Shown here: positions 12,051 through 20,868 of the stretch, piece by piece
Layout of the letters: every line of letters starts with the position of its first letter
Numbering within the stretch: position 1 is the stretch's first letter
Source: Rachicladosporium sp. CCFEE 5018
Taxonomy: Eukaryota; Ascomycota; Dothideomycetes; Cladosporiales; Cladosporiaceae
Direction of reading: 5' to 3'
NCBI GenBank assembly: GCA_002077045.2
Contig: KZ111169.1
Span: 321,286-385,285 of the forward strand
DNA length: 64,000 bases
Program-made: the position numbers and the translations under genes
Notes under the pieces: model-generated
Told to the model about the DNA's origin: nothing
The model's input: the letters and a program-made list of their open reading frames with translations, nothing else
Database searches by the model: none

Positions 12051-12139
12051 ATGTCTGCGCCCCTCACTACCCAGCCCAATGGCTCCGCCAATGGCACCTC
12101 AACCCCAAACTCGACCACCAAACACCCCGTCATCTGCGT
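11682..12139. repeat. 458-bp exact repeat ending at the first gap (contig overlap)
   Basis: Bases 11682-12139 read the same as 12240-12697 on the other side of the first N run (offset 558). The repeat starts with GACGAGGGTCACATG and runs into LOG exon 1. An exact match ending at a 100-N spacer is what two unmerged overlapping contigs would give, so this is most likely one stretch of DNA printed twice. Confidence 0.9.
12051..12139 (+). pseudogene. LOG gene fragment cut by assembly gap
   Basis: The first 89 nt of LOG exon 1, starting MSAPLTTQPNGS, are identical to the start of the full gene at 12609. The fragment stops at the N run. It is an assembly-truncated duplicate, not a biological pseudogene. 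Confidence 0.85.
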
Positions 12140-12239
12140 NNNNNNNNNNNNNNNNNNNNNNNNNNNNNNNNNNNNNNNNNNNNNNNNNNNNNNNNNNNNN
12201 NNNNNNNNNNNNNNNNNNNNNNNNNNNNNNNNNNNNNNN
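12140..12239. other. Assembly gap (100 N)
   Basis: Exactly 100 N. All three gaps have the same round length, so they are placeholders of unknown size. This one lies inside a duplicated overlap and may have no real length. Confidence 0.99.
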
Positions 12240-12311
12240 GACGAGGGTCACATGTGCCTGACATCCGCCGAGCCTCGAAAGGCACTGTCATCCCGAGCAT
12301 TACCACCACAA

Positions 12312-12334
12312 TGACTCAACCGACGATACACGTG
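12312..12334 (+). promoter_or_regulatory. TGACTCA plus CACGTG pair upstream of LOG (copy A)
   Basis: A Gcn4/CpcA-type core (12312-12318) and an E-box (about 12329-12334) lie some 280 bp before the LOG ATG. Both are kept in copy B although nearby bases differ. Function is inferred. Confidence 0.3.
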
Positions 12335-12608
12335 AGCATAGTGCATCATGTGCCTGGTACCTGCGTCGACAGTGAAGGCGGAGTCAAGGGTCAGATCGAG
12401 TAGCAAAGTGAAATGGTATCTTTCTCGTCTCCCTCACAGTCCCCTTCCATTCTCTCGAATCCAGTTCCTCGAACACCAATCATCGCCCCAGACTTGAGCA
12501 CCTGGGCAGTACTGAGCAAGCAGATCCACCGCAACACAATACAGTACAGCACTCGAGACCAACTCGACACTACACTCACAGCAGACCAGCATAACGCATC
12601 AAGTCACA

Positions 12609-13383
12609 ATGTCTGCGCCCCTCACTACCCAGCCCAATGGCTCCGCCAATGGCACCTCAACCCCAAACTCGACCACCAAACACCCCGTCATCTGCGTCTT
12701 GTAAGCCCTCTCCACATCCCTCACCTTCTCCCCTACTAACACTCCCCAGCTGCGGTGCCTCACCCGGCACGTCCCCCGCCCACCTCGCCGCCGCCCGCGC
12801 CCTCGCCCAAGCCCTCCATGCCTCAAACGCCCACCTAGTCTATGGCGGCGGCACAGTAGGCCTCATGGGCGAGCTGGCCAAAGCCCTCGTCTCCCTCTCC
12901 GGCCCGCAAGCAGTCCACGGCATCATCCCGCGCGCCCTTATGCGCTTCGAGCGGAACACCGATCCGAACGGCGAGTCAATTGAAGCGCTAGAGAAGGTCA
13001 TCGATGAGTCGAAGTTCGGGCGCACGACGATCGTGCCGGACATGCACACGAGGAAGCATATGATGGCGCAGGAGGTTATTGCTGGCGGGGAGGGGAGTGG
13101 GTTCGTAGCTCTCAGCGGCGGGTATGGGACGTTGGAGGAGTTGATGGAGGTTGTCACTTGGAATCAGCTTGGGATTCATGAGAAGGGGGTTGTGGTGTTC
13201 AATGTTGAGGGGTATTGGGATGGGCTGCTGGAGTGGGTTAGGAAGGCTGTGGAGACTGGGTTTGTGGGAGAGGGAAATAAGGGCATTATGGTGGAGGCGA
13301 AGACGGCGGAGGAGGTGGTCGAGAAACTGAGGGGGTATCGGAATGCGGAAGGGAGGTTTAAGTTGTCGTGGGGGGAGAAGTGA
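12609..13383 (+). CDS. LOG-family cytokinin riboside 5'-monophosphate phosphoribohydrolase (copy A)
   Basis: Exons 12609-12700 and 12750-13383 (49 bp intron with a perfect TACTAAC branch site) give 241 residues. After a Thr/Ser/Asn-rich leader comes the Rossmann-like start VICVFCGASPG, then LVYGGGTVGLMG, MHTRKHMM and the family signature near residues 153-162 (SGGYGTLEEL, with Ser where many LOG proteins have Pro). These enzymes cleave ribose 5-phosphate from cytokinin nucleotides or related purine nucleotides in the cytosol; older annotation calls them lysine decarboxylase-like. In a fungus the physiological substrate is uncertain. This is the intact version; copy B is frameshifted near its 3' end. 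Confidence 0.9.
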
Positions 13384-14358
13384 GGGGCTGAAGGCGTGTT
13401 GACAGAGTTGGATGAACCAGTCAAAGGTCATCGCGCCAGCGAGGCTTGCCTTCAATAACTCATCAGGAGTGCCGAAGAGTTGTTGTAGTCGGACAACCGG
13501 TGGTGGGCGATCGCAGAGCTGATCAAGCCTATGAGGCTCTCGGAGCTTGCATCCGTTCGCAGAAGCCAGAGATCGCCCGGAGTAGAGAAACCGGAGACAT
13601 AGAGACTGTAGTACATGGAGACGAAGCTGCAATGATCCGACCAGGTTTTCACTACTTCCAGATCATACCAACACATGCCCGCAGCGATCTGGTAGACGCA
13701 TGCCTGCATGCCTTACCACGATACCTGACGTCGATTCTCCAAGCTTCCACCACACATATGTCTTCACAGCCACAGCCTTCTGCTATTGCAGCTCATGATT
13801 GGCTTCGCTTATAGCACTCCTCCGCAACAACCTTGTTCGTATCCCTGTTATAAGTCCCGTCAGCCACACTCCACGTCTGCAAGTCACACACCTCGCAGGC
13901 CAGAATCCTGACGCCCATCGTCCATGCACATGCATGCACCTCGCCTGGCGACGTTTCACATCATTCCTCGAAACTCGCCGGCCGCCTTATGCTCTTCTCT
14001 GCTGTAGTTAATCACACCACAATCTTGTCATATCGCGACCGAAGTTGTAATATTATATCTCCGTGTGCATTGGAGATTACCACCTACCCGCGCCCGCAGA
14101 GTCGCTTCCCTAGCGCCAATCATCCCGAACGTTGCTGGGTCCCCTGTTTGAACGCAACGCAACAGCACCACAGCAGTTCGAGCTTTGTGTGACAGACCAG
14201 GCCACCGACGCTCGTTACACCATCACCTCCCTCGCTGGACGACACGCTCATTGCCAGCAGTACACACTCCACTACTGCTCCGCTTTCCTCCCTCCGATCG
14301 CGCGACCCTCACACGTCAACGGCGCTTTGAGAGCGCGCAGGACGCTTCAGCCGCGAAG
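13384..14358. other. Intergenic LOG-CHS7 (copy A; copy B 30682-31663)
   Basis: Just under 1 kb with no convincing gene. The right half is almost the same in copies A and B; near 13610-13640 the copies differ by a small replaced segment. An AT-rich TATA-like stretch (ATATTATATC, about 14050) lies some 300 bp before the CHS7 ATG. Open frames running into CHS7 are out of frame with it. Confidence 0.45.
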
Positions 14359-15383
14359 ATGCCTACGAAGTATGGCAATTTTCATAACTTCTGCCGGGAT
14401 ACGGGGAGTATACACGCGACGCTGCCAGTGTGCAATCTGTTCCCTGAGTCGCCATCACGAGGAGGCAATGGCTTTGGAGGATGTAATCTGGAGGGCATAG
14501 CATTGAGCGTCGGACGGAATCTTGCGAACTTGGGTACGCATGGCCGATTGCATCGAGAAAATGCAAGGATCACGTACTGACAGTATACAGGCTCTATACT
14601 GGTAGCCGGCATCGCAATCGCCATCTCCGCCTTCCTCTACCTCCGCTCAAACCGCAAACGCGCCGCCGTCGGCCGCCGCGAGATGCAGCTCTTCCTCCTC
14701 GGCTACACCATCATCATGATATGCGAGATCTTCACCGTCGGCTGGTTCCCATTGAACGGCATGGTCCGACGAGTCTTCAGCGCAATCCACATCGCCTCGA
14801 TAGTAGCCACGCTCTGGATCTTGATGATGAACGGCGCGGTCGGGTATCAGCTGCTTGACGACGGCACGATATTGAGTCTGGGCTTGGTGTTTGGGAGCGC
14901 GGCGGCATTGTTCGTGGGAACGGGGTATATTGCGCTGGATACTGGGTTCAGCTGGACGGGATTCTTTGATCAGACGCAGGCGGAGCAGGGTTTGGACAAG
15001 AGTTATTCGCTGTACACGCTGTATCAGCTGGTGCCGTTGGTGTTTATTGTGATATACTTCTTGCTGGAGACAATACTGGTGCTGAGGGTGCTCGGGGAGG
15101 TGCGGCCGATGAGTGAGTGTTGCGGTCTTCTGGTTGTAGAGCGTCGAATGCTAACCATCTCATAGTCTACCTAGCAGGCGCAGCGCTCATGTTCGCGATT
15201 GGACAGATCTTCCAGTATGTCGTCAGCGTGCACATATGCACGGGCTCGGCAGGGAAGATCAACGGCGGCTTCTTCGAGACGCTGTTCACGCTTTTCGCGG
15301 TGATCTTGGTGTGGGTGTTCTGGTCGAGCATAACGGAAGACGACTGGCCCATGCCTTCATCAGCGGGCAGCACATACACGTGA
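14359..15383 (+). CDS. CHS7: Chs7-family chitin synthase export chaperone-like membrane protein (copy A)
   Basis: Exons 14359-14533, 14591-15112 and 15166-15383 (introns 57 and 53 bp) give 304 residues. The order of features fits the Chs7 family: a Cys-containing start (NFHNFCRDTG, LPVCNLFPES), about seven hydrophobic helices, the AVGRREMQLF loop after helix 1, NGAVGYQLLDDGT, a Cys-bearing segment VHICTGSAGKINGGFFETLF and the terminal VFWSSITEDDWP. In yeast, Chs7 is an ER protein needed for chitin synthase Chs3 to leave the ER. Filamentous fungi often have several paralogues, so this may be a Chs7-like member rather than the strict orthologue. The copy B protein differs at four positions. Confidence 0.8.
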
Positions 15384-15737
15384 GAAGGGCATCAGGTGTT
15401 TGGGACGTGATGAGCGCATGAGGGATTTTGTACTTGCATTGGGTCGGGAAGGCGTGCGCCGTAGATATACCACTTTTTTTGCATACTATTGCTTAATCGA
15501 GGTTTCAGTCAAAGCCATATTGCTATGAGATCAGGGTGGGATGTCACAGTGGAGTTGCTGCCTCTCCCGGTCAGATGCTTTGCCCCTTGCAGCCTGTCCT
15601 TTTTCACATCCAACTCGAACACCTCGCAAACTGTATCTCATTTTCAAAACGACAAGATGTACGCTCACGCACGTCAGCTTGACCACCTAGCTCCATAGCG
15701 TTTGCCCGCCTATCTCGACGTTCGCTTTCTATCGAGC
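15384..15737. other. Intergenic CHS7-XRCC4 (copy A; copy B 32689-33042)
   Basis: About 350 bases holding the CHS7 3' side and the XRCC4-like promoter. An in-frame TAG at 15696-15698 fixes the downstream ATG as the first possible start. Copy C begins inside the homologous segment of copy B, at 32942. Confidence 0.45.
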
Positions 15738-16751
15738 ATGGCCGTAACCAACATCCTCCGCGTTCGTCGAACAGACGATCCAAATGCTCATCTCCTGCTT
15801 CACATAACGCAGACTTCAGCCACCAAACCCCTGGATCTCAAGCTCGTAGCTACAGAGCACGAGCATCTCTACCACGGGACTACTAGGACCTCGTCGCTCG
15901 GTCCACTGCAAGCTTCGACGTTCGATGGCGATGAATCGGAGTGGCGAAACATACTCTTCCAAACGCTCCTTCCGCGAGATCCATCGGCTTCTGGAGTCAA
16001 GACCGAAGGCATAGAAATCGTGGCCGCCATCTCTGGAGCGAAATGCACTCTTACGATTCGACGGAATATCGAGAAGATCACCCAACGACTCGGCTCGATA
16101 ATTCTACAGCAAGACGACGAGCGAGAAGAGATCTCGGCCTTCGAGTGGGTCGACACTGCCCTGATTAATTCTCAGACCTTGTCATCTCAGCTTGCTGAAG
16201 CACAGAAGTCTATCTCGGACCAGCAGGCTCAGGTGGCGAAGCTCACGAAGCAACTTGACGAATTGGTGGAAGCGAAGCGGGAGCATGAGAAAATACTGGT
16301 GTCGAAGTTCGTGCAGCTGCTCAATGCGAAGAAGGGTAAGGTCCGCGATCTGCTGAGGGTTATTGGCCGGCAGCCGGGTACTGCTGTTGCACCTCCGAGA
16401 GGGAAGAGGAAAGCGAGGGAGGACGATGAGGCCATGGATGTGGACGACGATGCAGAAGATGAAGTGGATGGTGGCGAGGAGAATGGGGAAAGAGGAACGC
16501 CCGAGGGCAGTACGGGCGACGAGGGCAGTGATGGCGAAGGGCAGGGACTGCCACTACGGGGCAAGGGAGACTTTACGAGCACTGGCAATGGGACGATCGA
16601 AGAGCCGGAGGCAGAGGAGGATGCGGTCTTGCCTCCACGTCGCGAGCTGCCATTTACTCGTGCTGCTGCGACGAGTGGTGAAAAGGCGAAGGCTACGAAG
16701 ATCCCTGTGCCTACGCCTGACGACGACGATGATACGGATGATGAGTTGTGA
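15738..16751 (+). CDS. XRCC4/Lif1-like DNA ligase IV cofactor (copy A)
   Basis: A single exon of 337 residues. The ATG at 15738 is the first after an in-frame stop. The N-terminal ~130 residues look like the XRCC4 beta-rich head (ILRVRRTDDPNAHLLLHIT, ISGAKCTLTIRRN). A long heptad-rich helix follows (LSSQLAEAQKSISDQQAQVAKL through REHEKILVSKFVQLLNAKKGKV, about residues 145-205), then an acidic, Ser/Gly-rich tail with a basic patch (PPRGKRKA) ending DDDDDTDDEL. XRCC4 proteins form coiled-coil dimers that bind DNA ligase IV in non-homologous end joining. The assignment rests on head-plus-coil architecture, so an XLF-type relative is possible. The copy B protein differs at nine positions, mostly in the tail. 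Confidence 0.75.
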   Translation: MAVTNILRVRRTDDPNAHLLLHITQTSATKPLDLKLVATEHEHLYHGTTRTSSLGPLQASTFDGDESEWRNILFQTLLPRDPSASGVKTEGIEIVAAISGAKCTLTIRRNIEKITQRLGSIILQQDDEREEISAFEWVDTALINSQTLSSQLAEAQKSISDQQAQVAKLTKQLDELVEAKREHEKILVSKFVQLLNAKKGKVRDLLRVIGRQPGTAVAPPRGKRKAREDDEAMDVDDDAEDEVDGGEENGERGTPEGSTGDEGSDGEGQGLPLRGKGDFTSTGNGTIEEPEAEEDAVLPPRRELPFTRAAATSGEKAKATKIPVPTPDDDDDTDDEL

Positions 16752-17213
16752 AGATCCAGACGTAGCAGAGCAGAGGACCGCAAGGCTTCTTGTTCACAGC
16801 CCCAGCCGGAGATGCAAGCATGCCACACAAGTGTCGCGTGAGACCAGGGAGTGCGTCGAGACAAGCAGCTGTCATAGCGACTGAGGTATTATCCATGATG
16901 TGAGTCCACACATCTTCAATGGAGCAGACCGGTTGTCGCACTGATAGACGGCGGTCAAAGTATGTCGTTCCCACGAGAAGCCCTGATTGGTTGGCTGCCT
17001 GAAGTGCAGCCTTGGGGTGGCCAGGATATGCCTTGACTTCACTGCTTCCCCCTCCATAAAACACACTTCACTTCTCTCACCCTCTTCGCACTTCAACAAT
17101 CTCATTTCAATCCGCAATCACTCCTCTGAGCTCGCATCGCAACACTGCACAATACTCGTACTCGCAACCACTCTTCCCTCATACAAACAGCCCGCAAACG
17201 CACCTCACTCAGC
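16752..17213. promoter_or_regulatory. Intergenic XRCC4-BRCT, pyrimidine-rich promoter (copy A)
   Basis: About 460 bases without a gene. The last 160 bases before the BRCT ATG are strongly CT/CA-rich, the usual 5' leader of filamentous fungi, and ATAAAAC near 17056 could serve as a TATA-like element. The same layout occurs at 34057-34518 (copy B) and 50142-50603 (copy C). Confidence 0.4.
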
Positions 17214-18072
17214 ATGCCTCCAAAGAACAGCTCCGGCACCAGCGTTTGGGTCGTGACCAGCGCCCCAGATCGCGAGAGCGAAGGTGTTGTATACTCAGTT
17301 AACGCGTCTGAGACTGACGCATCCAACGCCGCCAAAGCTCAGGACGCGTACGTCTTTCAGTACGACGTAATGAAGTCGAGCGCATCGACCAAAGAGAAGA
17401 CGGCGAAATCGTAAGTCCCTCCCGCCCAGCAATACTTGACCAGAGACTGACACACTCGCAGAGCCACAGGCACCAAGAAGACCTCCAAGAGTCCATCAGT
17501 CGTCGCCGAGGACGACGAAGATGATGACATGGAGGATCATGCCGACGACGATGCCAAGGCAGCAAAGAAAGCTGCTGCCGCAGAGAGGAAAGCCGCAGCT
17601 GATGCGAAGAAAGCCGATACCGCTGCGAAAGCCAAGGAAAAGAAGGACGCCCGCAAGACGATCCCTCAGGGTGTGCCAAATGCCCTCGGCGGTTTGACCA
17701 TTCTGTTCACTGGTGAGTGACCTGCACTCCTTCTGCGTGCAGGTCCAGACTGACACGACTCACAGGCACTTTCGAGCTCGACCGCAAGAGCTGGGAGGCC
17801 GCTGCCGTGAAGTATGGTGCTACCCTCAGCAAGAAGATTGCAGACTGCGACTATGTAAGTCTCCCTTGCGCTTGGTGCAAGAAGTGCTGAGATCCTTAAT
17901 CAGATCATTGACTTCCTTGCAGGTCATACTTGGGGCGAAACCTGGCCCGAAGAAGCTTGTCGAGATCGACGACGATAACATCAAGACCGCCACGGAGTCT
18001 GAGTTCTTCGAATGGGTCGCGGAGGGAGGTCCAAACTACCGCGGCCCACCGGCGAAGAAGCAGAAGGTTTGA
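17214..18072 (+). CDS. BRCT-domain protein (copy A)
   Basis: Four exons, 17214-17410, 17462-17712, 17766-17854 and 17923-18072, give 228 residues. The N-terminal ~65 residues (VWVVTSAPDRESEGVVYSV) are unfamiliar. An acidic patch and an Ala/Lys-rich helix (KKAAAAERKAAADAKK) follow, then a BRCT domain: NALGGLTILFTGTFEL, KSWEAAAVKYGATLSKKI, CDYVILGAKPG and ESEFFEWV. The first of these resembles the BRCT of RFC1, PARP and NAD-dependent ligases. A basic tail (PPAKKQKV) looks like a nuclear localisation signal. BRCT modules bind phosphoproteins or DNA ends, so a nuclear DNA-damage role is likely; the partner is unknown. It lies 460 bp after the XRCC4-like gene on the same strand. Confidence 0.8.
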
Positions 18073-18299
18073 GCAAGAGTCGGGGATCTGACGAAGGAGA
18101 TGACTGTCATGTTTTTGCTTACTTAGCTGAGGCGTTCGAGCGTTGCTGCATCGCATGGCGTGCACGGAAGGTGTTGGGGAGTGTATATCAGCAACATGGC
18201 TTATAGCAAGAACAGCACTCTGGGGTCGTGCATAGCTTATCATCAGCAGTACTTACAAAGGTACCGCACGTAGCTCAATCAACACTCACATCACCACAT

Positions 18300-18852
18300 T
18301 CAGACAACCTGCCTCACCTTCCCCGTCTCAACCTCATACACCCACCCGCTAATTTCCCTCCCAATCAACCCCTCATTGCCCTTCAACCACGCCACATCCC
18401 CCCTCACAGCCTCCTCCAAGTCCGGGAATGGCTGGAAATCAAGGTCCTTCTCGATCTTGCCTCCTTGCTTGCCCACGACCTCATGCGCCGCTTCGTTAGT
18501 AAATGTCAGCATGCCGCAGCCAGTGTGCTTCACGAGTACGATCTCGCGGGTGCCGAGCAGGTGCTGCGAGATGAGGATTGAGCGGAGCGCGTCCTTCGCG
18601 TTGCCGCCAGCGTTGCGAACTATGTGGGCGTCGCCAAGGGAGATGCCGAAGGCGGATTTGGGGTCGATGCGGGCGTCCATGCAGGTCACTGGGGGAGTTA
18701 GTAGAGGGCAGGGACGGAAGGAGGGCTAGCTGGAGGTGAGGCGAACCGACGAGGTATTTCTTCGCTGGTGGGAGGGCGAGGTGGCCTTCGGTGAACTTCG
18801 AGGCGTATTGCTCGTTGGACTTGACGAGATCTCTCTGGATCTGAGTGGCCAT
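18300..18852 (-). CDS. Beta-class carbonic anhydrase (copy A)
   Basis: Exons 18747-18852 and 18300-18688 give 164 residues. Zinc ligands are visible as Cys38 (in TCMDARID), His90 and Cys93 (in KHTGCGM), with the Asp40-Arg42 dyad; GDAHIVRNAGG is also typical. The enzyme interconverts CO2 and bicarbonate. At 164 residues it is short, like the minimal cytosolic Cab-type enzymes, with no targeting peptide. The intron (18689-18746) needs an unusual donor, GTTCGC (GTCCGC in copy B), because the nearby GTCGGT would break the frame. It is convergent with the BRCT gene, with stops 227 bp apart. The copy B protein differs at four positions. Confidence 0.9.
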
Positions 18853-19812
18853 CGTGAGGACGTTACGGTGCGCCTGCGCTGTTACTCAGGATAGTAGCTG
18901 TGCGGTCGCGGACCTTTCCTCGAGTGTTCGCAGCATTGAAAACAATCGCTTCCCGCACGCCTTTGTAACATGGCGGCTTTGTCTGTCGCGGCCGTTGCAT
19001 CCCCTCGATGTCGTGATTGCTAGCTACCAGTCTAGCCGTTCGAGTCTGTGGGAGTGCGTGGGGTAGAAGGTCGAGAAAGGGCGATCACGTTCTTACTGCG
19101 ACGACACTTCCACGTCTTGCACAGATCACACCATGCTCTCCGAAGGCATAACGATGTGAGTTCTCCGAACACTGGATGCTGTCTTGATGATGCGGCCGCG
19201 GTTGCCATCAATCCGACCGGGCGCCATCAGCAGCCTGGGCTGACCTCATGCGCTGCTGGAGCATCATCGCCCAGCTACAACATACAAGCTTCGCCTCACA
19301 GCCAACGACATCGTCCACGTGCGACACACACCGATACCCCTACAACAAGACATCGCCATGCAGTGCCAAAGGCAGACTGGCGGTCACCAATACTTGGCAA
19401 GTCTTGAAATGGTGCGCCTGACTGCCACAATTCGCTTCATATTGCCGGTTCCAAGCTAGCCGAGCCCCTGTTTCGAGGCTCTGCGCCAGTCATTTCACGC
19501 AGGCTAGTGATCATGCAACTAGCGATCAGGCGTTTGGCGCATACGCCTCTGGCCTGGTGACGACAGAGGTAAAGCATAGGTTGAGTTCACTTTCATTGTC
19601 GCATTCTTGTCTTCACGGTGACCACCAGCACGGAGATTATTATTGTACATTCCGACCGAGTTTCTGCGGTATCGACGCGTTTGGACGCGTTGGACGTTTA
19701 GTAACGGGCATTGCTATTGACGACGACCATTGTTGACTACACGATATCTCAAGAGTCGAGCGCAGAGACATTTCGAAGTCGACCTTGACCCAATCCTACT
19801 CACGAAACCGCA
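18853..19812. other. Intergenic carbonic anhydrase-MARVEL (copy A)
   Basis: About 960 bases between divergent genes. No coding frame is supported. The sequence is well conserved against 36150-37109 (copy B), more than unconstrained DNA would need to be, and includes the two ACGCGT boxes near 19675-19690. Confidence 0.45.
19675..19690 (+). promoter_or_regulatory. Pair of ACGCGT (MCB-like) boxes, copy A
   Basis: ACGCGT occurs at 19675-19680 and 19685-19690, 10 bp apart (one helical turn), about 125 bp before the MARVEL ATG. ACGCGT is the core bound by the MBF (Mbp1-Swi6) G1/S factor. The pair is unchanged in copies B and C. Regulation is inferred. Confidence 0.4.
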
Positions 19813-20417
19813 ATGGCGATCTACGACAGCCCACGGTTTATTCTTGCAGTCCGTGTCGTCCAGGGCATCCTCACGATCATCACACTGGGCCTCACCGCAT
19901 ACGGTACGCTCGTATACAGACTCCCCGATTCGTCGCAAACAGCATACTGACACTGCGCAGTCGCCGACTGGTGGTCCGGCTACTGGCATGCTTCCGCACC
20001 TTCCCAAGTTAACTTCCTCCTCTTCTGCTCCATCTGGGCGATCATCGCATTGATTTACCTGATTGTGGTACCATGGAAGTTTTCGCACACTCAGGCACAC
20101 CACAAGTTCGCGATCTTTGGCTTTGAGGCTATCACCATGTTCTTCTGGTTCGCTGGCTTCATCGCGCTGGCTGTGTTCCTTGGAGACCGCGTGTGTTTCG
20201 GCAATGTATGCAGCGCTGCGAAGGCTGCGGCTGCATTCGGCGCTTTCGAGTGGTAGGTGTTCTGCCCATGGTAGTTCCGGGTGTTTAGCTACTCACAGTT
20301 GTTCGCAGGATCGCCTGGACCATCACGACCGTGCTTGCTGCACTTCATGCCTTCGGTAGAGGTGCCAGTTCGTCGCGGCATGCGGATTCGAAGCTAAACA
20401 TGGCGGAGGGAGTCTGA
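19813..20417 (+). CDS. MARVEL-domain membrane protein (copy A)
   Basis: Exons 19813-19903, 19961-20252 and 20309-20417 (introns 57 and 56 bp) give 163 residues. Four hydrophobic segments fit a MARVEL (four-helix) protein: FILAVRVVQGILTIITLGL, VNFLLFCSIWAIIALIYLIVV, FEAITMFFWFAGFIALAVFL and IAWTITTVLAALHAF. A conserved Cys pair (CFGNVCSAAKAAAAF) sits before the last helix, as in many fungal MARVEL proteins. These small proteins associate with plasma-membrane or vesicle domains. No specific role can be assigned. The C-terminal tail is variable between copies (163 against 164 residues). Confidence 0.8.
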
Positions 20418-20868
20418 AGATGGGCAAGATAGGATAAGCGCTATGTGGTAAATGGGTAATGAGAGATGGGTGAATTTGAGTGCTGGGAATATTTGGACGG
20501 TAAGGCAAGCCCCTGGTGGCGTTTAGCAGGATCAAGATACCACCGCAATGCTATGTCTTCGCTTTGATTTTGTCATGGAAAGTCTAGGGAGTCTGTATGA
20601 GTTGCGGTCGTGCAAATGCGACACTGCGGCACAGCAACCAATGGCTTGGCACTTTCATGACAAAGGCATTTGTGATGGCGTAAGCGGGTGCCGACTGATC
20701 ATCACTCGATGCGCTTCTAGATTCATCTTCCATCATGACATACGAGTTCCGCAGCAGTCATGAGCACTCTACTTCGCGAATAAACCGTAAGTCCATTGAC
20801 CGTTCTCGATAGCATATCTCTTCCTTATGTGCATCAGTCTCGCGCGTGTCCTCAGTCCTCCCCACATC
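20418..20868. other. Intergenic MARVEL-WLM (copy A)
   Basis: About 450 bases with no supported gene; homologous to 37719-38170 in copy B. It holds the MARVEL 3' side and the UBL-WLM promoter. Confidence 0.4.

Noticed and set aside
14132..14500. 122-residue frame overlapping the CHS7 start, present in A and B
   Set aside because: Out of frame with the well-supported CHS7 exon 1; conservation comes from the promoter and the coding sequence it overlaps.
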